From Deltaproteobacteria bacterium (GTDB taxonomy: Bacteria; Desulfobacterota; Syntrophia; Syntrophales; UBA5619), in the NCBI GenBank assembly GCA_021372695.1, contig JAJFTY010000161.1, forward strand, positions 1 to 39,179: a stretch of DNA of 39,179 bases, read 5' to 3'. Of this stretch, positions 32,863-39,179 are shown piece after piece. How positions within the stretch are numbered: position 1 is the stretch's first letter; each line of letters starts with the position of its first letter. The notes below the pieces were generated by a model. That model was not told the origin of the DNA. It made no database searches and was given only the letters and a program-made list of their open reading frames with translations. The translations under genes were made by a program, and so were the position numbers.

Positions 32863-33273
32863 TCATCTCCCTGGGCCGGCCAATGCCGTGGCTGTGATCT
32901 CGACGCGCGCCCCGGCCGGCAGCGACTTCACCTCCACGGTCGTGCGGCCGGGAGGATTGGCCGTGAAGTACTCCGCGTACACGGCGTTCATCCGGGAAAA
33001 TTCACCGAGGTCGGTCATGAAGACAAAGGTCTGGACCACGAGGTCTAGGCCGGAGCCCGCCTCTTCGAGAATGGCCTTGATGTTCTCCAGGGTTCGCCGG
33101 GTCTCCGCTTCGATGCCGCCCGGAACGATCTGTTTCGTCACCGGGTCCATCCCCTTTTCTCCGGCCACGAAGACGAACCCGCCCGCCTTGATGCCTTGGG
33201 AATAGGGTCCGACCGGGGGGCCTGCCTTGGAGGTCTGGATCACCTGAATCATCTTCTTCTCTTCCTGTGCCAT
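32863..33273 (-). CDS. RidA (YjgF/YER057c/UK114) family protein
   Basis: 136 residues from the ATG at 33273, with AAAGGAG upstream; an in-frame ATG at 33300 is less likely. RidA features are [10 protein letters not shown] near 22-31, [19 protein letters not shown], and P-A-G-A-R-V-E-I with the conserved catalytic Arg. RidA hydrolyses reactive enamine/imine intermediates; relatives act in special pathways. It follows the crotonase gene by 78 bases on the same strand, so the two may be transcribed together. Confidence 0.93.
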   Translation of the reverse strand: MAQEEKKMIQVIQTSKAGPPVGPYSQGIKAGGFVFVAGEKGMDPVTKQIVPGGIEAETRRTLENIKAILEEAGSGLDLVVQTFVFMTDLGEFSRMNAVYAEYFTANPPGRTTVEVKSLPAGARVEITATALAGPGR

Positions 33274-33351
33274 CGGAATCTCCTTTTTTCCGCGAAACAA
33301 CTCCCGGGGGGCGGCTCGTCGGCGGCACCATCGGCTATATGACTCGATTCC

Positions 33352-34137
33352 CTATTTCCCCTTGAAATTCGCCTCGCGCCGCTCCATGAACGACATGACC
33401 CCCTCCATCGCGTCCGCGCTCTTCAGGATGGGCAGGAGGTCGGGCAGGAGACGGGTAAAGGCCGCGTTCTGCCCCTCGATCGAGGCCGTCCGCGCCGATC
33501 TGAGGGCCGCCATCACCCCGAGCGGTGCCCGCTTCGAGATCTCCGTGGCGAGTTCGATCGCCCGGTCCAGCTCTTTGCCGGGCTCGGTCAGCTCCTGAAC
33601 GAGGCCCATGCGGTATGCCTCTTCGCCGCTGATTTCGTCGCCGGTGAGCAGGTATCGCATCGCGTTCCCCCAGCCGATCTCCAGGAAGAGCCTCACCGTG
33701 CCTCCGCCGACCGGGTAGATGCCGCGCTTGACCTCCAGGAGGGCAATCTTCGCATCGGTCGATGCCACGCGGATGTCCTGGGCGAGCAGGAGTTCGAAGC
33801 CGATGGTGTAGCAGCGGCCCCGGATCGCCATGACCACGGGCTTCCGGCACCGCGTGGCCGTGTCGAGGCCGAGAGGATGGATGCAGCCCTCGGGAATTCC
33901 CCACTTGCCCGTCGAAAGCACGGCAGCCCACTTGTCGAGCTCCAGCCCGGAGGTGAAGTGGTCGCCGTGCGCGAAAAGGACGCCGCAGCGAAGCTCCGGA
34001 TTCCGGTCGAGTTCGCCGTAGGCGGCCGCGAGCTCTTCGTACATCTCCAGGTCGAAGGCGTTTCGTTTCTCCGGGCGGTTCAGCCCCATCAGGAATACGT
34101 GGCCGCGCGTCTCAACGGTGATCCTCGTGTAATCCAT
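33352..34137 (-). CDS. Enoyl-CoA hydratase/isomerase (crotonase) family protein
   Basis: 261 residues with GAGGAGG before the ATG. It has the crotonase frame: L-N-R-P-E-K-R-N-A-F, an oxyanion-hole region G-D-H-F-T-S-G-L-E-L (family norm G-x2-F-x-A-G-x-D-L) and R-G-R-C-Y-T-I-G-F-E-L-L-L-A-Q-D. The second catalytic Glu of true hydratases is not evident (L-E-V-K-R-G-I-Y-P-V), so hydration, isomerisation or another acyl-CoA reaction cannot be separated. It lies in a minus-strand run with an FMN reductase upstream and RidA downstream. Confidence 0.9.
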   Translation of the reverse strand: MDYTRITVETRGHVFLMGLNRPEKRNAFDLEMYEELAAAYGELDRNPELRCGVLFAHGDHFTSGLELDKWAAVLSTGKWGIPEGCIHPLGLDTATRCRKPVVMAIRGRCYTIGFELLLAQDIRVASTDAKIALLEVKRGIYPVGGGTVRLFLEIGWGNAMRYLLTGDEISGEEAYRMGLVQELTEPGKELDRAIELATEISKRAPLGVMAALRSARTASIEGQNAAFTRLLPDLLPILKSADAMEGVMSFMERREANFKGK

Positions 34138-34206
34138 TCCAGTGTAACCTCCTCTCGAAAACAGGTTGAAGTCGTCATGATCTTCCGAAACGGCCTTGCT
34201 CGGCCG

Positions 34207-34773
34207 CTATTCCGCTGCCAGCGTCCTGCCCAGGTCGAAAGCCTCCTGCATCACCTTTTCATTGGACCGGATCTCGCCGGCGGCCATAGCGCTGCCATAG
34301 ACCATCCCGACGATGGGCGATTCCGTGTAGCCGTAGGCATCCTGAAACGTCCTCAGGGCGTTGACGCAGCCCGAGGTGAAAGGATCCACGTCGCCGTAGG
34401 TCATGGCGATGCCGATCCGCTTGCCCCTGAAGGGGTCCGCTTGATAGGCGGGAAGTGCAAAGCACCGGTCCATGAAGATCTTGGTCTGCGCGGAGACCGT
34501 GAACCAGTAGACGGGGCTGGCGATCACCCAGGCATCCGCTTCGATGAGCTTGGGATAAATCTCCTGCATGTCGTCCTTGATGCAGCAGCCTTTGCTGTTC
34601 TTCTTCTGGCAGCCCATGCAGGCGTTGCAGGGGGCGATCTTCCTTCCGTGCAGGTAGATGGTTTCCACGTGGGCTTTTCCCGATTTCGCCCCCTTGATGA
34701 TCTGATCGGCCAGAATCGCACTGTTCCCTTTTTTTCTCGGACTTCCCAAAAGCACCAGAACCTTTTTTGCCAT
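34207..34773 (-). CDS. Flavodoxin-fold NADPH-dependent FMN reductase with Cys cluster
   Basis: 188 residues from the ATG at 34773, with AGGAGG upstream. L-L-G-S-P-R-K-K-G-N-S at 8-18 is the FMN phosphate loop. A Cys-rich segment follows: C49-x2-C52-x2-C55 ... C63-C64-I-K-D-D-M, common in iron-sulfur flavoproteins and their cluster-free relatives. S-P-V-Y-W-F and K-R-I-G-I-A-M-T-Y-G-D complete the fold. Probably reduces quinones or small acceptors or passes electrons; the cluster may be 4Fe-4S, not proven. It starts 35 bases after the ATPase gene stop, same strand. Confidence 0.9.
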   Translation of the reverse strand: MAKKVLVLLGSPRKKGNSAILADQIIKGAKSGKAHVETIYLHGRKIAPCNACMGCQKKNSKGCCIKDDMQEIYPKLIEADAWVIASPVYWFTVSAQTKIFMDRCFALPAYQADPFRGKRIGIAMTYGDVDPFTSGCVNALRTFQDAYGYTESPIVGMVYGSAMAAGEIRSNEKVMQEAFDLGRTLAAE

Positions 34774-34808
34774 CGCTATCCTCCTAACGGTGTCGTTATT
34801 GGTCCGCA

Positions 34809-36470
34809 TCACCTGAGATTCAGATCCGCTATCGCCTTCGATCCCTCCGCCCTGTCGCGAAACGGTCCGGCCATGACCCGGTACCATGTTTCCTGAGGCG
34901 ATACCTTCCACGGGACGACCTCGATCTGCTTCCCTTTCAAGGTCACACTCTGCCTGTATTGCGTGGCACTCCTGAGACTCGCAAACGTCTTCAGGTGAAC
35001 CCGATATCCACCATCGGAATGGGGGACGATACGCAACGAATCGGTGATTTCGGGGATCTTGATCTTCTGATTGACCCGGATCAGATGGGGATTGGTGATG
35101 CCCGGGTTGAGCTGCATAATATGGTCGATCGCGGTTTCGTCAGCCCCTTTCAGGTATCGATAGGCCAGGGCGTACAGGTTGGCCCCCTTTTGCACCTCCA
35201 CGACCTCCTTCACGCGAATTTCCGTGTCGGAGCGTGCCGCGGCTGCGGGCGGCGGCGCCGCAACCTGCGGCCTCTCGGTCGCCTTCGGGCCCGGGATCAC
35301 GGGAACTCTTTCACCCACATCCGGCGGTTTGACGGCCGCCGGGGGGGCCTGAACGCCCTCTTTTGCGGGCGGTGGCATCGCTGCCGGTCGGGCTTCGACC
35401 GGGGAAGGCCTGGCGCTCTCCCCGGTGGCCTGCCGTGCAACCGGCGGCTTCACCTCCCTGGGCGACGCCTTGACCGTGTCCTTCACGGCCGGCGGGATCA
35501 CCGGACGATCCGGCCCTGGGGCTTCGAAGAGGGGCTGCAAGTGGCTCCAACCGAAGAACAGGGCCGCCGCCAGGAGGGCGAACGTCAGAGCGATGGCGGC
35601 AGCGGTGCGGGGCAGAAATCGCCGGAAGCCGGACGCGAGAATGCCAATCTCCCGGTCGTCGAGGATCTTCTTCTTGCCGCGGATCTTCTTCACCGTGGAG
35701 GGAGAGATCTTCTTCTCGCCGAGGCGGCATCCCAGGGAGAGGGCATTGCTGCACAGGGTGTTGAGCGCGAGCGGAACTCCCCGGGCCTGCCGGCAGATCA
35801 GGGAGAGGGCCTCCTCCGTGAAGACGTCGGCGCTGCCGCTCCCCACGATCTCCAAACGGTGATCGATGTACTGCAAGGACTCTTCTTCCGTCAGGCGCTT
35901 GATCTCACAGACGATGACGATCCGCTGCTTGATCTGCCGGATCACGTCGGAGCGGAGTTTCTTGCGGAGCTCCGGCTCGCCCGCGAGCACGATCTGGAGC
36001 AGCTTCGACGTGCTGGTCTCGAGATTCGCGAGCAGCCGCACCTCTTCGATCAGATCCAGACCGATCTTCTCCGCCTCGTCGATGATGATGGCGACGTTCT
36101 CATCCCTCTCCCGGCAGCGGATGAGCTCATAGTAGAGCGCATGCATCATGGAGCCCTTGTTTTTAGGCCCCGGCGGCAGCTTCAGCCCGAGGAGCATCTC
36201 CTGCAGCATCGGTTCGAAGGCGGCCGGGCATTGCGGGAAGAAAAGGGTCCTGACGTTCGAATCCAGCGTGCCGATCAGGTGATGGATGAGGGTGGTCTTG
36301 CCGACGCCGGCTTCTCCCAGCAGGAGCACGAAGCCCTTCCTCTCGTTGATCCCGTAGAACAGAGAGGCCAGGGCTTCCTTGTGGCTTTCCGACGGAAAGA
36401 AGAACCGGGGGTCGGGAGCCGCAGCGAAGGGATTTTCCGAAAACCCGTAGAATGTCACACTGTCGGTCAT
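34809..36470 (-). CDS. ExeA/GspA-like AAA ATPase with LysM and SPOR domains
   Basis: 553 residues. The N-terminal ATPase (about 1-270) has the E-N-P-F start typical of ExeA, Walker A G-E-A-G-V-G-K-T-T (52-60) and Walker B A-I-I-I-D-E-A-E. A membrane span at about 288-308 leads to a Pro/Ala-rich periplasmic linker (about 313-425), a LysM-like module (V-Q-K-G-A-N-L-Y-A-L-A-Y ... V-N-Q-K-I-K-I-P, about 430-478) and a SPOR-like C-terminus. LysM and SPOR bind peptidoglycan, so the protein couples cytoplasmic ATP use to the cell wall, as ExeA does in secretin assembly. No secretion genes lie nearby. Confidence 0.9.
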   Translation of the reverse strand: MTDSVTFYGFSENPFAAAPDPRFFFPSESHKEALASLFYGINERKGFVLLLGEAGVGKTTLIHHLIGTLDSNVRTLFFPQCPAAFEPMLQEMLLGLKLPPGPKNKGSMMHALYYELIRCRERDENVAIIIDEAEKIGLDLIEEVRLLANLETSTSKLLQIVLAGEPELRKKLRSDVIRQIKQRIVIVCEIKRLTEEESLQYIDHRLEIVGSGSADVFTEEALSLICRQARGVPLALNTLCSNALSLGCRLGEKKISPSTVKKIRGKKKILDDREIGILASGFRRFLPRTAAAIALTFALLAAALFFGWSHLQPLFEAPGPDRPVIPPAVKDTVKASPREVKPPVARQATGESARPSPVEARPAAMPPPAKEGVQAPPAAVKPPDVGERVPVIPGPKATERPQVAAPPPAAAARSDTEIRVKEVVEVQKGANLYALAYRYLKGADETAIDHIMQLNPGITNPHLIRVNQKIKIPEITDSLRIVPHSDGGYRVHLKTFASLRSATQYRQSVTLKGKQIEVVPWKVSPQETWYRVMAGPFRDRAEGSKAIADLNLR

Positions 36471-36500
36471 ATGAACGCCTCTGCGCGAAATGATATGGTT

Positions 36501-37391
36501 TCAGCAGCCCGTCTTTTTCGTATGCTCTGCGATCGCCTCGACGATCCGTGGCCAGGCGCCGCCGTGGGGGATGTCGTGGCCCATGCCCTCGATCAGCAGC
36601 AGTTCGGAGCCGGGAATCGCCCGGGCCGTATCCTGGCCCGCCTCCACCGGGACGAGCGGATCGTCGGTTCCGTGGATAACCAGTGTGGGCGCCTTCACGG
36701 CGGCCAGAGCCGGCCTCCTGTCCGCCTGCGTCAGGATGGCGAGGAACTGGCGGCCCGTACCCTGCGGGCAGAAGCAGCGGTCGAAGCTCCGGGCCATGAG
36801 CGCGCGGACCCACGCTTCATCGATCGGGAAGCCGGGTCCCGACAGGACCTTGCGGACCCCCATCTGGTATTCGATGAACCCCGCGCGGTCGCCGGGCGGG
36901 GGTGTCATCATGACCTTCATGGCTTCTGGCGTCGGCTTCGGCAGTTCGGGGTTGCCGGTCGTGGAGTAAATGGAGATCAGGCTCCGTACGCGGGCGGGGT
37001 GCCGGATCGCCATCGTCTGGGCGATCATTCCCCCCATGGACATGCCGCAAATATGGGCCCGACCGATTCCCAGGGCGTCGAGAAGCCCTGCCGCGTCATC
37101 CGCCATGTCCAAAAGCGAATAGGGGACGGAGACCTTTTCGCCTTTCATGAGTTTCCCGAAGATGACTCTGAAATCCGGCACGCCTGCGCTGTCGAACTTC
37201 ATGGAGAGGCCGGCATCCCGGTTGTCGTACCGGATGACATGGTGGCCGCGTCTGGCGAGCTCCCGGCAAAGTTCATCATCCCACCAGATCATCTGGCCGC
37301 TGAAGCCGATGATCAGAAGAAGCGGCGCATCCGACGCCTCGCCGAAGGTTTCGTACTCGACCTCTATTCCATTGGCTTTGGCCCGTGCCAT
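36501..37391 (-). CDS. Alpha/beta hydrolase
   Basis: 296 residues from the ATG at 37391, preceded by TGGAGGC; an upstream in-frame start at 37487 overlaps the repeat protein and is rejected. The triad is seen: nucleophile Ser118 in G-M-S-M-G-G, an acid in H-G-T-D-D-P-L-V-P, and a His in G-M-G-H-D-I-P. R-Y-D-N-R-D-A-G-L-S before the nucleophile is typical of the family of esterases, haloperoxidases and acyl hydrolases. Substrate not evident. It lies 30 bases before the ATPase gene and 17 after the repeat-protein stop, all on the minus strand. Confidence 0.92.
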   Translation of the reverse strand: MARAKANGIEVEYETFGEASDAPLLLIIGFSGQMIWWDDELCRELARRGHHVIRYDNRDAGLSMKFDSAGVPDFRVIFGKLMKGEKVSVPYSLLDMADDAAGLLDALGIGRAHICGMSMGGMIAQTMAIRHPARVRSLISIYSTTGNPELPKPTPEAMKVMMTPPPGDRAGFIEYQMGVRKVLSGPGFPIDEAWVRALMARSFDRCFCPQGTGRQFLAILTQADRRPALAAVKAPTLVIHGTDDPLVPVEAGQDTARAIPGSELLLIEGMGHDIPHGGAWPRIVEAIAEHTKKTGC

Positions 37392-37408
37392 CTGTTGCCT
37401 CCATCCCG

Positions 37409-39179
37409 TCAATTCGAACGTGCGGAGTAGTAGATATTCCCCCAGCCCGTATAATAATCGCTGCCCGGTCCGTAGATGCCCTCCCATTCCCCTGCCGCCG
37501 GCGTGGTGGCGCTGCCGTCCCCGTTGGTGTCCCCGCCGCGGGCGTCGTCCCTGATGGACGTGAATACAACGCCTGCCGTGCCGGCACCGTGTGAATGGAG
37601 CAGTGCGCCGCCGGAGCTGATCCCGAGGCTTCCGCCGCTCGCCTGAAATTTTAAGACGACATTATCGGCCAGTGTCAGACTCGCGCCCCCATCGATGATG
37701 AGGTACTTGCAGGAGGTCGGATCACCGATGATGAAAGGGACCCTTGTCGCCGACCAGGTGACGGCGCTCTTGAAATGGCCGCAGCCCGCCACCTGGATCC
37801 CCTGGTATCTGTTCGGCATCGGAGCTGCCGCGCCGCTCGAGAAGACATTGGAGTCGTCCATACTGAAATTGACGTTGATGCCCAGCGGGACCTTGTTGTC
37901 AAAAAAGCTGCTTGTCGAAATCACCGTGCTTGACAAGGCCGTCCTGGCGTCCAGGGCGGGGTCGGCGGTAATCGCGTCCAGGTCTCCATTGTGGGCAAAA
38001 ATCGTGTGCGTGACGGAAGCGCTGACGCCGTTGACGAAAAGGGCGGGCGTGTTGTTGTAGCCGCCGTAGAGAAACATGCAATAACCGAACGTCGATCCCC
38101 CGGCATTGAGGTTGATGCCGCCCCAGTCTCCGGCCGTGGGCGCCGAAGCGGCCCCATCGCCGTTGGTGTCCCCGCCGTGGGCGTCATCTTTGACGGAGGT
38201 AAAAACGATCGGCGCCGTTGCGGTGGCGTTCGCATTGATGTTGCCGCCCGCATTGACCGTGATCCCGCCGGACGGGACGAACTTCAGAACGACGTTGGGC
38301 CCAAGCGTCAGGCTCGCGCCCCCGTCGATGGCGACGTAGCTGCAGGAGGTCGGATCGCCGATGATGAAAGGGACCCTTGTCGCCGACCAGGTGACGGCGC
38401 TCTTGACATGGCCGCAGCCCGCCACCTGGATCCCCTGGTATCTGTTCGGCATCGGAGCGAGAACGACGCCGCTGTCGAAGGTATTGGAGTCGCCCATGCT
38501 GAAATTGGCACTGATGCGCAACGGAACCTTGTTGTCGAAGAAGCTGTTTCCGGTAATCACCGTCCCTGTCAGGGCTTCCCTGGCATCCAGGGCAGGGTAG
38601 GCCGTGATGGTGTCCTGGTCCCCATTGTGGGCAAACACAGAGCGTGTGATGGAGGCGCTGGTCGTGCCGATATCGAGCACAGGCGTATTGTCGCCGCCGC
38701 CGTAGAGAAAGGAACATCTGTCGAAGCTCGATCCGTTGGCGCGGATATTGATCCGCCCCCAGTCGCCGGCCGCGGGGGCTGTCGCAGCCCCATCGCCGTT
38801 GGTGTCGCCGCCATGGGCATCATCCTTGATCGAGGTAAACGCATCGGTGTTGGCGGTCAGGGTCCCGTCGACCGTGATTACGCCGGACGGGAAGAATTTC
38901 AGAACGACGTTGGCCCCAAGCGTCAGGCTCGCTCCTCCGTCGATGGCGAGGTAGTTGCAGGAGGTCGGATCGCCGATGATGAAAGGGACCCTTGTCGCCG
39001 ACCAGGTGACGGCGCTCTTGACATGGCCGCAACCCGCCACCTGGATCCCCTGGTATCTGTTCGGCATCGGAGCTGCCGCGCCGCTCGTGAACGCATTGGT
39101 GTCGTCCATACTGAAATTGACGTTGATGCCCAGCGGGACCTTGTTGTCAAAAAAGCTGCTTGTCGAAATCACCGTGCTT
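37409..39179 (-). CDS. Large repeat surface protein, C-terminal part (5' partial)
   Basis: About 590 residues are visible and the gene continues past the right edge. It is built of near-identical units of 205-211 residues. Each has an F-A-H-N-G-D segment, F-F-D-N-K-V-P-L, A-P-M-P-N-R-Y-Q-G-I-Q-V-A-G-C-G-H, V-P-F-I-I-G-D-P-T-S-C, G-G-A-S-L-T-L, and G-D-T-N-G-D-G. The short, polar, Asn/Asp/Gly-rich runs suggest a right-handed beta-helix, and D-T-N-G-D-G looks like a calcium-binding dockerin/EF-type loop. Each unit has two conserved Cys that may pair. Probably secreted; the export signal is outside the window. The final 40 residues break the repeat. Confidence 0.8.
   Translation of the reverse strand, partial: STVISTSSFFDNKVPLGINVNFSMDDTNAFTSGAAAPMPNRYQGIQVAGCGHVKSAVTWSATRVPFIIGDPTSCNYLAIDGGASLTLGANVVLKFFPSGVITVDGTLTANTDAFTSIKDDAHGGDTNGDGAATAPAAGDWGRINIRANGSSFDRCSFLYGGGDNTPVLDIGTTSASITRSVFAHNGDQDTITAYPALDAREALTGTVITGNSFFDNKVPLRISANFSMGDSNTFDSGVVLAPMPNRYQGIQVAGCGHVKSAVTWSATRVPFIIGDPTSCSYVAIDGGASLTLGPNVVLKFVPSGGITVNAGGNINANATATAPIVFTSVKDDAHGGDTNGDGAASAPTAGDWGGINLNAGGSTFGYCMFLYGGYNNTPALFVNGVSASVTHTIFAHNGDLDAITADPALDARTALSSTVISTSSFFDNKVPLGINVNFSMDDSNVFSSGAAAPMPNRYQGIQVAGCGHFKSAVTWSATRVPFIIGDPTSCKYLIIDGGASLTLADNVVLKFQASGGSLGISSGGALLHSHGAGTAGVVFTSIRDDARGGDTNGDGSATTPAAGEWEGIYGPGSDYYTGWGNIYYSARSN
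37540..39179. repeat. Tandem DNA repeats of 633 and 615 bp
   Basis: The block beginning TGCAGGAGGTCGGATC recurs at 37708, 38341 and 38956, giving periods of 633 and 615 bases. Units 1 and 3 are more alike in several stretches than either is to unit 2. Confidence 0.85.

Noticed and set aside
34959..37430. 823-residue plus-strand ORF opposite the ATPase and hydrolase genes
   Set aside because: It spans two real minus-strand genes with clear motifs and shows no domain of its own; typical antisense shadow in high-GC DNA.

Overview
The window is high-GC bacterial chromosome with compact, often overlapping genes. Its gene content (TatBC next to a class A PBP, GatCAB, crotonase and RidA, a multi-domain hybrid histidine kinase, an ExeA-like ATPase, a molybdopterin enzyme, a probable selenoprotein) suggests a deltaproteobacterium of the Desulfobacterota/Syntrophales kind. 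That placement is inferred from gene content and style; there is no rRNA or marker gene here to prove it. No rRNA, tRNA, CRISPR array or insertion-sequence transposase was seen.

Layout. 1-2418 (+): end of a divergent pterin-synthase (QueD-like) gene, a GT4 glycosyltransferase and a methyltransferase, all overlapping. 2470-3327 (+): three small proteins, including a 32-residue membrane peptide. 3425-6630 (-): tatB-tatC-PBP1A operon with a good sigma70-type promoter. 6901-7956 (+): HDAC-family deacetylase. 8270-13521 (+): gatC, gatA, gatB, mtnA and a HAD phosphatase; gatC is separated from gatA by a hairpin and a dispersed repeat. 13720-17445 (+): rubredoxin-cupin fusion, a DUF3300/DUF2950 secreted pair, and a radical SAM protein.

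17489-24632 (-): a complete Type I restriction-modification locus in the order hsdR-hsdS-fic-hsdM. Promoter-like sequences lie before hsdR and again before fic-hsdM. 24911-29606 (-): a molybdopterin oxidoreductase and a GAF-PAS-kinase-receiver protein, separated by a palindromic repeat also present at 8107-8199. 29827-30525 (+): a sirtuin with altered zinc and substrate-pocket residues. 30552-30989 (-): a secreted rhodanese whose frame crosses an in-frame UGA in the active-site loop. It is followed by a hairpin with a GGUCU loop and a bulged U, the layout of a bacterial SECIS; this is the strongest novel call.

31115-37391 holds a DUF374 acyltransferase, a cold-shock protein with a leader hairpin, a small conserved protein (+), and a minus-strand run: alpha/beta hydrolase, ExeA-LysM-SPOR ATPase, FMN reductase, crotonase, RidA. 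37409-39179 (-) is the C-terminal part of a large repeat protein that runs off the window.
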